NCBI RefSeq assembly: GCF_038002825.1
Contig: NZ_JBBODF010000001.1
Location: 1,736,001-1,800,000, forward strand
From: Paenibacillus sp. FSL H8-0048
Lineage (GTDB): Bacteria > Bacillota > Bacilli > Paenibacillales > Paenibacillaceae
Direction of reading: 5' to 3'
DNA: 64,000 bases
Shown here piece by piece: positions 45,002-53,262 of this stretch. Below the pieces are notes generated by a model. The model made no database searches and was not told where the DNA came from. It worked only from the letters and a program-made list of their open reading frames with translations. Each line of letters begins with the position of its first letter. Within the stretch, counting starts at the first letter, position 1. A program made the translations under genes and the position numbers.

Positions 45002-45960
45002 TATAGGCGCTCCCCGTTCCGGCTCTGTGCTTCGTTCCACTCCGGCAGTCCGCTCGGCCAGGTCGCCCCGTCGATCGGCTTCAGAATATCGCGCACTTCT
45101 GCCAATAATTGTTGATCTATGGGCTCTTCGGTCCATTTAATATTGTTGCGGATATTCTCCGGCGTTGCCGTACTGACCAGTGTGGTAGGAATCTGCTCAT
45201 TCGCTGTAGAGAATTGAACCGCCAGCTTGGCAATGTCTTCCCCCTTATCCCTGCAATATTCAGCAGCACGCTGACACGCCGCCTGAATCTCCGCTCCCGC
45301 CGGATGCCAGTCCGGCACCTTGCGGTTGCTGAGCAGCCCCATCGAGATGGGCGACGCATTCATCAGCCCTGTGCCGCTCTCCTCCAGCAGCGGAAGAAGC
45401 CGGAGCAGTGTGGTATCGTTGAGCGAATAATGGCAGTAGGACAGAATGACATCAAGCTTGGTCTGCGGAAGTACCTTCTCGAACACACTCAGCGGCAGGC
45501 CGCTGACGCCGAAGTAACGGATTTTGCCTGCCTGCTTCAGCTCTTCCAGCGCCAGAATGCCCTCCTCCATCACTTGCGTAAACGAGCCAAATTCAACATC
45601 ATGCAGCAGCAGAATATCCAGGTAATCCGTGCCCAGGCGGGCCATGCTCTCTTCCGCGCTGCGGATGATGCGCTCTCTGGAGAAGTCGAATTCATCTGAT
45701 CCGTAACGTCCGGCCTTGGTGCTCAGAATATATTTGTCACGCGGTAGCGTCTGGAGTGCCTCGCCCAGAACTGTCTCCGCTTTCATCAGGCCGTAGTACG
45801 GGGAGACGTCAATGAGGTTAATCCCCAGATCAATCGCCGTATGAACCGTAAGGATGGCCTCATCCTTCGGAACCTCCCGGAACACGCTGCCCAGCGAAGA
45901 GGCCCCGAAGCTTAATGCTGAGACCTCAAGTCCCGTATTGCCCAGCTGTCTGTATTTCAT
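45001..45960 (-). CDS. Aldo-keto reductase, L-fucose/L-galactose 1-dehydrogenase-like
   Basis: A 319-residue TIM-barrel oxidoreductase. MKYRQLGNTGLEVSALSFGASSLGS and LIDVSPYYGLMKAETVLGEAL (catalytic Tyr) are typical of plant L-galactose dehydrogenase and bacterial L-fucose dehydrogenases. LLLHDVEF and GVSGLPL also fit. It would oxidise the anomeric carbon of L-fucose to the lactone with NAD(P). AGGAGG precedes the ATG by nine bases. It is directly followed by the zinc dehydrogenase gene and preceded by the lactonase-like gene, matching a non-phosphorylating fucose route. Confidence 0.88.
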   Translation of the reverse strand: MKYRQLGNTGLEVSALSFGASSLGSVFREVPKDEAILTVHTAIDLGINLIDVSPYYGLMKAETVLGEALQTLPRDKYILSTKAGRYGSDEFDFSRERIIRSAEESMARLGTDYLDILLLHDVEFGSFTQVMEEGILALEELKQAGKIRYFGVSGLPLSVFEKVLPQTKLDVILSYCHYSLNDTTLLRLLPLLEESGTGLMNASPISMGLLSNRKVPDWHPAGAEIQAACQRAAEYCRDKGEDIAKLAVQFSTANEQIPTTLVSTATPENIRNNIKWTEEPIDQQLLAEVRDILKPIDGATWPSGLPEWNEAQSRNGERL

Positions 45961-45980
45961 CTTGCACTACCTCCTATGGT

Positions 45981-46817
45981 TTATAGATCTAACTTATAAA
46001 ATCTAGCAGCATTCGCTCCAAACACCGGCTCCCTCTCTTCCGCGGATAAGCGGCCTTGCAGTGCTGTGCGCAAAATCCCTACAACCTCCTCATAGGTTGC
46101 CGCCATCAGGCACACCGGCCAGTCGCTGCCGAACATCACCCGCCCCGGTCCAAACAGCTCCAGCACAGCATGCACATAAGCCGAAAAATCCTCCTGCGTC
46201 CAGCCCTGCGGATCAGCCTCCGTCACCATCCCGGACAGCTTGCAGTAAATTCCCGGATGCTTAGCCACCTCCGCCATCAGGCTTCGCCACGGCTCTAATT
46301 GGCCCGAAGCAATCTTCGGCTTAGCCAGATGATCAATAACTCCCCGCAGTCCCGGAACCTGTTCCAGCATCGCAATGAGCTGCGGAAGCTGATCGGCCAG
46401 CACCAGCAGATCCACCGGCACATCCCGCTCCGCAAGATATGAGAGCGCTTCTATATATGGCCGGGTCAAAAGCACACCGGGGTCCGCCATCTCCTGAATC
46501 ATCACCCGCAGCCCGGTGAACTTCGGCTGTCTGCTGAGCCGCTCGAATTCTGCCTGAAAGGAAGGGCTTGCAAGATCCAGCCAGCCAATGACACCCGCGA
46601 CAGACTCCGCCTGCCCGCTGAGTCCCAGAATGTATTCCGTCTCCTCCACGGTCGGCGCAGCCTGTACCACAATCGTGCGGCTGATCCCATGCTTCGCTAG
46701 CTCCGGCTCCAGATCAGCGGGCAGATAATCCCGGAACAGCACCGGAATCTCCGGCGTAATCCAGCCATAATCATCCCTGTCTATCTTCCAATAATGCTGG
46801 TGAGCATCAATATACAT
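45981..46817 (-). CDS. Amidohydrolase-family sugar lactonase, L-fuconolactonase-like
   Basis: A 278-residue COG3618 amidohydrolase. The start MYIDAHQHYW.. carries the HxH metal motif. MFGSDWPVC near residue 225 and DHLAKPKI near 160 are family landmarks. It would hydrolyse L-fucono- or L-galactono-lactone to the acid. ATG 46817 has GGAGG seven bases upstream, better than the longer frame. It is the first gene of the GH95 operon and divergent from an AraC gene. The following steps (dehydratase, aldolase) are not in the window. Confidence 0.88.
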   Translation of the reverse strand: MYIDAHQHYWKIDRDDYGWITPEIPVLFRDYLPADLEPELAKHGISRTIVVQAAPTVEETEYILGLSGQAESVAGVIGWLDLASPSFQAEFERLSRQPKFTGLRVMIQEMADPGVLLTRPYIEALSYLAERDVPVDLLVLADQLPQLIAMLEQVPGLRGVIDHLAKPKIASGQLEPWRSLMAEVAKHPGIYCKLSGMVTEADPQGWTQEDFSAYVHAVLELFGPGRVMFGSDWPVCLMAATYEEVVGILRTALQGRLSAEEREPVFGANAARFYKLDL

Positions 46818-46948
46818 GATAACGCCTCCATTCCACCTTATTGTAAACATCCGATAAAGGAATAAAAATAGCTAAAACAAACAAATTCATACCTTATTTT
46901 GATATGATGTGGGTAAGAATGCAGAGATGAAACTCAGGAGGAGACTTC

Positions 46949-47815
46949 ATGGAACCGATCCGCAGGCATTTTGACCATCAATTGCCAATTACGCTGCTGC
47001 TGGACTATAAGGAAACGAAAAGCCCGCAGCGCGAGCTGCCCGACCACCAGCATGACTGGTACGAATTCATCTACGTATACGGCGGCAAAGGAAGCTTTTT
47101 CATCGATCAGACCTTTTATGAGATGCATCCGGGTGACATCATCGTTGTTCCCGGAAACACGGTGCACCGGGGATTTCCCGACAATGAGGAGCCGGTGACC
47201 TCCTCCGCCCTTTTTTTCAGCCCGGCTCTGATCCATAACCATACCTACAGTGAGTCTTATCCCTATCTGAAGCTGTTCGACGCTGCCAAGACCAACAAGC
47301 AGTACAAGTATACTCTGTCTCCTGAGCATGCTGAGATTCTGCAAAATGATATCGATGCGATCCACCGGGAGCGCGAGCAGAATCAGCCGGACGGCGGGCA
47401 GGCGCTTACGCTGCTGCTTCATCTTGCACTGCTGCATCTGAACCGCTACTGTCTGCCGCAAGCCGCCGAGCCGGTTGCTTCCAATCCCTTGCTGCCGGAG
47501 TGGTTCCGTGAGGCGCTCAGCTACATCAACGATCATCTCGTTCAGCCGCTGGAGCTTAGCTCCCTGGCTGCGCGGGCCTCGATCTCACCGGCCCATTTCA
47601 GCCGGGTCTTCAAGCAGCGTCTGGGCATGAATGTGACGGATTATATTGCGACCAAGCGGATTTTTGCCGCCAAGGACAGCCTGCTGCAATCAAGCTATAC
47701 CATCGAGCAGATTGCCATGGCCTGCGGCTTCGAGAGCCTGCCCCACTTCTACCGTACGTTCAAAAGAATCACCAGCATGACACCCGCCGCCTACCGCAAG
47801 AGTAACAGAGCGTAG
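46949..47815 (+). CDS. AraC-family transcriptional regulator of the fucose operon
   Basis: A 288-residue regulator. The cupin domain (about 20-95, with DHQHDWYEFIYVYGGKGSFF and GDIIVVPGNTVH) probably senses a sugar. The AraC domain (about 190-285) has SSLAARASISPAHFSRVFKQRLG and GFESLPHFYRTFKRITSMTPAAYR. AGGAGGAG precedes the ATG. It is divergent from the lactonase-AKR-dehydrogenase-GH95 operon with only about 130 bp between starts, so it most likely controls that operon. A short stem at 47862-47887 may end both it and the convergent GH31 gene. Confidence 0.93.
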   Translation: MEPIRRHFDHQLPITLLLDYKETKSPQRELPDHQHDWYEFIYVYGGKGSFFIDQTFYEMHPGDIIVVPGNTVHRGFPDNEEPVTSSALFFSPALIHNHTYSESYPYLKLFDAAKTNKQYKYTLSPEHAEILQNDIDAIHREREQNQPDGGQALTLLLHLALLHLNRYCLPQAAEPVASNPLLPEWFREALSYINDHLVQPLELSSLAARASISPAHFSRVFKQRLGMNVTDYIATKRIFAAKDSLLQSSYTIEQIAMACGFESLPHFYRTFKRITSMTPAAYRKSNRA

Positions 47816-47861
47816 TAGTGCTTCTTAATTCAGCTTACAAAACGTTCGGATTGGTTACAAT

Positions 47862-47887
47862 GACCTTCTGCCTTAGCTCTGAAGGTC
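47862..47887. terminator. Short hairpin at convergent AraC/GH31 ends
   Basis: GACCTTC and GAAGGTC pair across a 12-nt loop that includes the GH31 stop codon region. There is no T-run; weak candidate for a shared transcript end. Confidence 0.35.
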
Positions 47888-50299
47888 CTCCTCGCAGACG
47901 GTTACAGCATCCCCTTCATAAGTGACAACGCAGCTTCCGGCATGCCCGGCCAGCTCTACGGCAAATTGCCTTACCGCCTGCATTCCGGCATAGTCTCCGG
48001 CCCGCTTCCCGATAGTCAGCCTGCGGTCCGCTTCACACCAGCTCAGCTCAATCATGGCATAAGAGCCAGTCTCATAATTATAATTATCGCCTTCATCTTC
48101 ATACAGGGTGAAGGCTGCATCCTTGCCGCCGTATACCTTGAGCCTCGTCACTGCCTCCGGCTGTTCATCCGTATACTGAACATCGGGGCCGAGCGGAACA
48201 ATGGACCCGGCACGGACATACAGGGGAAGCGTCTCCAGATCCGCTTTTGCTACAATCGTCACTCCGCCCTCCAGCCGTTCATCGCTCCAATAATCGTACC
48301 ACTCGCCTTCAGGAAGGTAGACACTCCGCTGCTTAAGAACCCCTTCAAGCTCACGGGAGCCGGGACCGTAATACATGGCCTCTGTCACGGGAGCCGCCAT
48401 GAAGGCCGGACCGAACATGAACTGATCGCCGATAGCATGAACCTGCACATCTTCCCGGTAGTCGAAGGCCAGCGCGCGGAACATAGTATAACTGCGGTGT
48501 GCCACAGCTCCGGCCAGGGAGTAGATGTACGGCATCAGCCGGTAACGGAGCTTCAGGTATTTCACCAAGGTATCATACATCGGCTCTCCCTCCTGGCCGA
48601 ACTGCCAGATCTCTCTCGGCGTATCGGTTCCGTGAGAACGGAACATCGGCAGGAACGCGCCAAGCTGGAACCAGCGGACATACAGCTCCCGGTAGCCCAG
48701 ATCGGCAACACCCTCGTCATAATCCCCGCTCCAGAACCATTGCTCCTTGTGATTCTTCACGAAGAACGCTCCGATATCCAGCGTCCAATAAGGCGAACCG
48801 GTCAGGCAAAAGTTAAGGCCGTCTGCTATCTGCTTCCTGAGTGTCACCCAATTGGCGGCTATATCGCCAGACCATGTAATTGTGCCATAGCGGTGCTGCC
48901 CTGCGAACGCAGAACGTGTCAGATTGATTACCCGCTTCGCTGAGGTCGCTGCACGCTGGCCTTCATAGATTCCTTTGGAGTGCTGCATAGAATAGGCATT
49001 GATCAAGCCCGGATCGAGATACCGCTTCGATTCTGCCGTATTAATCAGCAGCCGCTGCTCCGGCTCCGGCTTAACTGCCCCCTTCCAGTCTGCTTCGAAC
49101 GGCTCAGTGCAATCGCACCACCAGGCATCGACTCCATGTGCGAACAATCCTTCATGGGCCTGCTTCCAGTACAGCTCGCGCGCTTCCTCCCGGAAGGCAT
49201 CATAAGTCGCCTGATTACCGAGCAGGAAGCCGCGCGCCTTCATCTCTTCATGATTGTCCCCGCCCGCACCCATGATCGGCCAGATCGACACCATCAGCTT
49301 GGCATTCATAGCATGCAGGCTGTCCATCATCTGCACCGGATCGGGGAAGCGCTCAGGATCGAAAGTCTTTTGCCCCCACAGATTGCCCGTCCAGGACTGC
49401 CAGTCAAGTACGATACAGTCGAGGGGAAGCGAACGTTCACGATACTCTTCTACAATGGCAAGCAGCTCCGCTTGGGAGACATATCTTTCCTTGGACTGCA
49501 CATACCCGAAGGACCATTTTGGCAGCATCGGCGCTTCTCCGGTCAGATAGCGGATGCCCGCCGTAATCTGATCGAATTCCGGACCATAAATGAAATAGTA
49601 ATCCATCTCTTCATCCGCATCACTCCAGAGGTACGAGCCAAAGGCATCGTCATGAAAAGTCATATAAGACCCCGAATCTACCAGAATCCCGTAGCCGCGC
49701 GTAGACACCAGGACCGGAACAACCGCCTTCATATTCTGCTGATACAGATATTGCTGCCGTCCCCGGAGGTTCATCATCCCCTCTTCATGGGAGCCAAGTC
49801 CGTACAGGGCCTCCCCTTCCTGCCATTCAAATTCCAGCTTCGTATGAAAAGCCTCCCGGTCCAGCCTCCGATTCACCCCCTCTGCTCTGGCACGCAGCCC
49901 ATCAGCACCCTGTCCAGTCTCGACCGTATCTGCTGAAGCATCGAAGACTGTATGATAGACCTCTGTGCGCTCCAGGGTTTTGCCGCCTCGGGCCGGCTCC
50001 CGTGTCAGCAGTGTACCATCCGCAGCTCTATAGCTGAACGCACAGGTTTCTTTATCCACTTCAATCGTTAGCTGCGCCGTTGAGATTTCCAGATGCCCGG
50101 GCAGGTCTGCGATATTGTACTCTACGTTCCCGGCCGCTGGCTGGCTTATCACCATCAGACTCTCTTTGCCGCTCAGCTCAGCATTCAGCGTATAACGGAT
50201 TCTGGCAATCCCTGGCGTACACCAGCCGATATGCATCATTCCCTCACTAGTCGCAAGCCTTACGCCGGCCCCGCCGGATTGTACCTCTATCAGTTTCAC
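47873..50299 (-). CDS. GH31 glycosidase, YicI-like alpha-xylosidase/alpha-glucosidase
   Basis: An 808-residue cytoplasmic enzyme starting at GTG 50299 after AAGGGTGG; a longer frame to 50392 lacks a ribosome site and covers the operator region. It has an N-terminal sandwich domain, GEALYGLGSHEEGMMNLRGR, and a barrel with IVLDWQSW, the nucleophile Asp in WWCDCTEPF and the acid/base Asp in WSGDIAANW, then C-terminal sheets. The motif WWCDCTEPF differs from WLDEAEPE of the GH31 enzyme at 25167, so the two probably act on different linkages. It is divergent from an AraC gene with a clear inverted repeat between them. Confidence 0.92.
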   Translation of the reverse strand: MKLIEVQSGGAGVRLATSEGMMHIGWCTPGIARIRYTLNAELSGKESLMVISQPAAGNVEYNIADLPGHLEISTAQLTIEVDKETCAFSYRAADGTLLTREPARGGKTLERTEVYHTVFDASADTVETGQGADGLRARAEGVNRRLDREAFHTKLEFEWQEGEALYGLGSHEEGMMNLRGRQQYLYQQNMKAVVPVLVSTRGYGILVDSGSYMTFHDDAFGSYLWSDADEEMDYYFIYGPEFDQITAGIRYLTGEAPMLPKWSFGYVQSKERYVSQAELLAIVEEYRERSLPLDCIVLDWQSWTGNLWGQKTFDPERFPDPVQMMDSLHAMNAKLMVSIWPIMGAGGDNHEEMKARGFLLGNQATYDAFREEARELYWKQAHEGLFAHGVDAWWCDCTEPFEADWKGAVKPEPEQRLLINTAESKRYLDPGLINAYSMQHSKGIYEGQRAATSAKRVINLTRSAFAGQHRYGTITWSGDIAANWVTLRKQIADGLNFCLTGSPYWTLDIGAFFVKNHKEQWFWSGDYDEGVADLGYRELYVRWFQLGAFLPMFRSHGTDTPREIWQFGQEGEPMYDTLVKYLKLRYRLMPYIYSLAGAVAHRSYTMFRALAFDYREDVQVHAIGDQFMFGPAFMAAPVTEAMYYGPGSRELEGVLKQRSVYLPEGEWYDYWSDERLEGGVTIVAKADLETLPLYVRAGSIVPLGPDVQYTDEQPEAVTRLKVYGGKDAAFTLYEDEGDNYNYETGSYAMIELSWCEADRRLTIGKRAGDYAGMQAVRQFAVELAGHAGSCVVTYEGDAVTVCEEDLQS

Positions 50300-50349
50300 A
50301 ATGCTTCCACCCTTCCTTATGACTTCCTCTGATGTTAATGATATTATTA

Positions 50350-50389
50350 TTGATATCGGTTCATCTAGCATATATTTGCGCGATATCAA
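50350..50389. promoter_or_regulatory. Inverted repeat operator between GH31 and AraC genes
   Basis: TTGATATCG (50350-50358) and CGATATCAA (50381-50389) are perfect 9-bp inverted arms 31 bp apart, about three helical turns. They lie between the start codons at 50299 and 50419, a likely binding site for the AraC regulator or another repressor. Confidence 0.6.
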
Positions 50390-50418
50390 CACAATATGAC
50401 GATTTACAGGAGGACATC

Positions 50419-51312
50419 ATGTACGAACACCGTTACCGGGAGAACAAGCTGCACGGCCAGCCGGAATTCCCGCTGCATATCTACCGGGTGGAGCATCAGG
50501 CCCGCGTGCATTCCATTCTTCCGGTACACTGGCATAACGAAATGGAGATTATCTATCTGGCAAAAGGCAGCGCTGTCTTCCATATTGAGAGCCGTGAGTT
50601 CGCCATTCAAGCAGGGGATGCCCTGATCGTCCATCCCGGGGAGCTTCATTCAGGTATAGACACTGCTATGGGCGGCACCTGTTATTACTCCATCGTGTTC
50701 AAAGGCTCCTGGCTGTCTTCGCCGCAGCCCGACCGGGTACAGGAGCTGTTCCTGGACCCCGTCCTGCAAGGGACGGTCCGGCTTCCCGCTCTATTATCTG
50801 CTGCAGATGCTTCCCACGCCCCCTTACTTCAGCTGATCAGGGAGCTGTTAAGCCGCTATGAGTGCAGGCCCGGGGCATACGAAATGAGTCTGAAGGCGCT
50901 CCTGCTGCTGTTCATCGCAGACTGCTATCAGTACAAGCTGACCGGGTTGAACCCGGCGGCGGAGACCCGGCACGGCCGGGAATATAACCGGCAGATCCGG
51001 GAGGTGCTGAGCTATATGGAAGCCCATTCCCGCGACCGGCTGGAGCTGGATCAGCTTGCCTCTGTGGTGGCGCTGAGCCGCTCGCATTTCTGCAAGTTTT
51101 TCAAGGCTCAGACAGGGATGCGCCCGATGGAGTATCTGAACTATATCCGCATCAGCCAAGCAGCCAGTCTGCTCCGCAGCGGCTCATACAATGTACTGGA
51201 GGCTGCACTGGAGTCAGGCTACCAGCATGTCAGCTATTTCTCCAAATGGTTCAAGCATTATATGAACATGACGCCCTCAGAGTACAAGGCCCGGTATTCT
51301 TCCGGCGTGTAG
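50419..51312 (+). CDS. AraC-family transcriptional regulator with cupin sensor
   Basis: A 297-residue regulator. ATG 50419 has AGGAGG five bases upstream; the longer frame from 50332 is not supported. The cupin half has VHSILPVHWHNEMEIIYLAKGSAVF and GDALIVHPGELHSG. The AraC half has LASVVALSRSHFCKFFKAQTGMRPMEY and GYQHVSYFSKWFKHYMNMTPSEYK. It is divergent from the GH31 gene and likely controls it. A GC-rich stem follows its stop (51349-51380). Confidence 0.93.
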   Translation: MYEHRYRENKLHGQPEFPLHIYRVEHQARVHSILPVHWHNEMEIIYLAKGSAVFHIESREFAIQAGDALIVHPGELHSGIDTAMGGTCYYSIVFKGSWLSSPQPDRVQELFLDPVLQGTVRLPALLSAADASHAPLLQLIRELLSRYECRPGAYEMSLKALLLLFIADCYQYKLTGLNPAAETRHGREYNRQIREVLSYMEAHSRDRLELDQLASVVALSRSHFCKFFKAQTGMRPMEYLNYIRISQAASLLRSGSYNVLEAALESGYQHVSYFSKWFKHYMNMTPSEYKARYSSGV

Positions 51313-51348
51313 TGTCCGGGGCGTACTCCATTACCATCTAGTGTGTGT

Positions 51349-51380
51349 GGGCGGGAGCGGACAACAAATAGGCTCCGCCC
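51349..51380 (+). terminator. GC-rich stem-loop after AraC gene
   Basis: GGGCGG(g)AGC pairs with GCTCCGCCC across a 12-nt loop, 37 bp after the AraC stop. There is no T-run; a probable transcript end of uncertain strength. Confidence 0.45.
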
Positions 51381-51435
51381 TGTACGAGCTAGATTACTAG
51401 GCAAGAGATTTCTTGCACCTGGCTGCAAGCCATGC

Positions 51436-51610
51436 GGACTCAGATGCCGCTATATTCCTGAAAACCGAAGAAATGAGCTTTTCACGGACTCAGTGGCCGT
51501 TAATTAACTGTTTCTATCTTATTTGGCTTCCATATCGCCCATTTAAGGTCCACTGAGTCCGTAGCTCGTGAATAATCACACTTTTGGACAAAATAGCGGC
51601 ACCTGTGTCC
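51436..51610. repeat. Intergenic element C: four boxes, two direct then two inverted, spacing 50/55/50
   Basis: Direct boxes GGACTCAGATGCCGCTATAT (51436) and GGACTCAGTGGCCGTTAATT (51486) are followed by inverted boxes at 51541-51560 and 51591-51610 (the latter the complement of GGACACAGGTGCCGCTATTT). Total length is 175 bp. The sequence differs from elements A and B, but the layout and size are almost the same, and TTAATT again ends a box. It lies in the convergent region between AraC and GH43; nothing else is seen in 51611-51716. Confidence 0.75.
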
Positions 51611-51716
51611 GTGCACTACTTCAGATGTTGGAGCTAAGGCATAAGTTGCAAATGAGTGGAGCCAAATAGGAGGAACCCTCTCTGTCTTCAACTAACTATC
51701 CTCCATCCAATAGAGA

Positions 51717-51748
51717 AGCAGTGCCTGAGAGGTCTCTCGGGCACTGCT
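51717..51748 (-). terminator. Terminator-like hairpin after GH43 gene
   Basis: AGCAGTGCC and GGCACTGCT pair, extended by GAGAG/CTCTC, directly downstream of the GH43 stop on the minus strand and followed by TTCTCTATT. Good stem, modest T-run. Confidence 0.7.
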
Positions 51749-51784
51749 CCTTGTCATGCTCTATTCCATCCCGCCCGCGACCGC

Positions 51785-53212
51785 TTAAGCCAGTGTAAAC
51801 GAAGCAAACTGCGCGCCGCCGCCCCCGGTATACGTGAAATACAGCGCCTGAACGCCGTCCGGAATCGCCACATCCGCCGCATATTCTTTCCAGACGTTCG
51901 TGAAGCCTACCGGTATAGAAGCAAGCGCAGGCCCGTCCCAAGCCGTCTTCACCTGGAACTCACCATGGCAATATCCCCGCACCTTGATGGAGACCCGGCT
52001 AACCCCCTTGCAGTCAAAATACTTGAACCCGGCGGTGGCCGACTCCGTCATATTGGCAATATAGCCAATCTCTTCTTCACCGTCTCTGCCGTCCTGCGTA
52101 ATTTTCGGGAACCGGCTGTCCATCCAGGCACCCATAGGGCCAAAGCCTCCGGTATACATCTCCTGATCCTTGGTGAACAAATGACAGGCCAGGTAAGCAG
52201 GATATTCTCCGCGTCCCTCCAGCGGACCGCCGTTCGGGCCGGAGGTTGTAATCTCCACCTGCGGGATCGTGCCGTCTTCACGGAACGCAATCGGCTCAAT
52301 GCAGCCCTGGCGCGAGAACGCTGTCCCGTTGGTATGCCGGTGATAAAAGATATACCACGCTCCATTAACCTCCACGATACTGCCGTGGTTATTGCCGCCG
52401 TAATACATCGTCCGGTCCGCTGGCTTATACGTATCGATATGCAGATCACAGTTGCTCACAATGACACCCTGATACACAAAACCCCGGGTAGGATGACTGC
52501 TGGTGGCATAACACAGCTCATGCATCGAGATGGAGGAATAGATCAGGTAGTAGATATCCCCTCTTTTGCGGATGGAAGGGGCCTCGAAGAACTCATAGCC
52601 CTCGAAGCCGGTTCCCTGGCTGTAAGGCTGGCTCGGTGCCACGAACACAGGCTCTTCAATTATTGTAAGCATATCGGGGCCCAGTACAGTAGCCATCGCG
52701 CCATGCCTGGACTTGTCTCCGTATCCGCAGAAGCCGGTGTACAGGTACGTGGTGTCTCCTTCGGTCAATACCCCCGGATCAAACTGCGGCTCATCGCCTT
52801 CCCGTTCGCCCAGGCGTGTGCCGTCCTTATAGGTGACATAGCCGTAGAATTCGTATTTGCCGCCCGGCTTATCGCAGACTGCCACCGATACAAGAGAAAC
52901 CTTGTCCAGTACATAGTAGAGATAGTAGCGCCCGTCCGGTCCCTGCGTCACATCCGGTGCATAGAGACACATGCTGCCCTCCGGGTTGAGCGGATCATCT
53001 GTCGTCTTATAGATCACCCCTTCATATTGCCAATCGCCCAGATTGTCCTCCGGCGCTGACCAGCAGACGTAGTCGTTCAGACAGAAGGCGTGTCCGTTGA
53101 ACCGGTCATGTGAGCCATAGACATATACTCTTCCTTCAAAAACATAAGGCTCCGCATCCGGCACGTACTCCCAGGAAGGCAGATATGGGTTCAATCCTTG
53201 TGGTTGTGTCAT
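51785..53212 (-). CDS. GH43 glycosidase with C-terminal CBM6-like domain
   Basis: A 475-residue cytoplasmic enzyme. The propeller has Asp19 in EYVPDAEPYVFEGRVYVYGSHD (general base), CLYAPDVTQGPDGRYYLYY (pKa modulator) and EFFEAPSIRKRGDIYYLIYSS (acid Glu). GNNHGSIVEVNGAWYIFYHRH is typical of the family. A CBM6-like sheet domain spans about 340-475. ATG 53212 has GGAGG eight bases upstream. Probably a beta-xylosidase or arabinofuranosidase acting on imported oligosaccharides. It follows another GH43 gene by 50 bp in one operon. Confidence 0.9.
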   Translation of the reverse strand: MTQPQGLNPYLPSWEYVPDAEPYVFEGRVYVYGSHDRFNGHAFCLNDYVCWSAPEDNLGDWQYEGVIYKTTDDPLNPEGSMCLYAPDVTQGPDGRYYLYYVLDKVSLVSVAVCDKPGGKYEFYGYVTYKDGTRLGEREGDEPQFDPGVLTEGDTTYLYTGFCGYGDKSRHGAMATVLGPDMLTIIEEPVFVAPSQPYSQGTGFEGYEFFEAPSIRKRGDIYYLIYSSISMHELCYATSSHPTRGFVYQGVIVSNCDLHIDTYKPADRTMYYGGNNHGSIVEVNGAWYIFYHRHTNGTAFSRQGCIEPIAFREDGTIPQVEITTSGPNGGPLEGRGEYPAYLACHLFTKDQEMYTGGFGPMGAWMDSRFPKITQDGRDGEEEIGYIANMTESATAGFKYFDCKGVSRVSIKVRGYCHGEFQVKTAWDGPALASIPVGFTNVWKEYAADVAIPDGVQALYFTYTGGGGAQFASFTLA

Positions 53213-53262
53213 TTTAACATCCTCCATTTGTTATATAGATTGTCGTTGTAAGTGTGGCCTAG

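Noticed and set aside
51656..53059. Plus-strand open frame of 467 codons
   Set aside because: Shadow of a GH43 gene with clear catalytic motifs on the minus strand.
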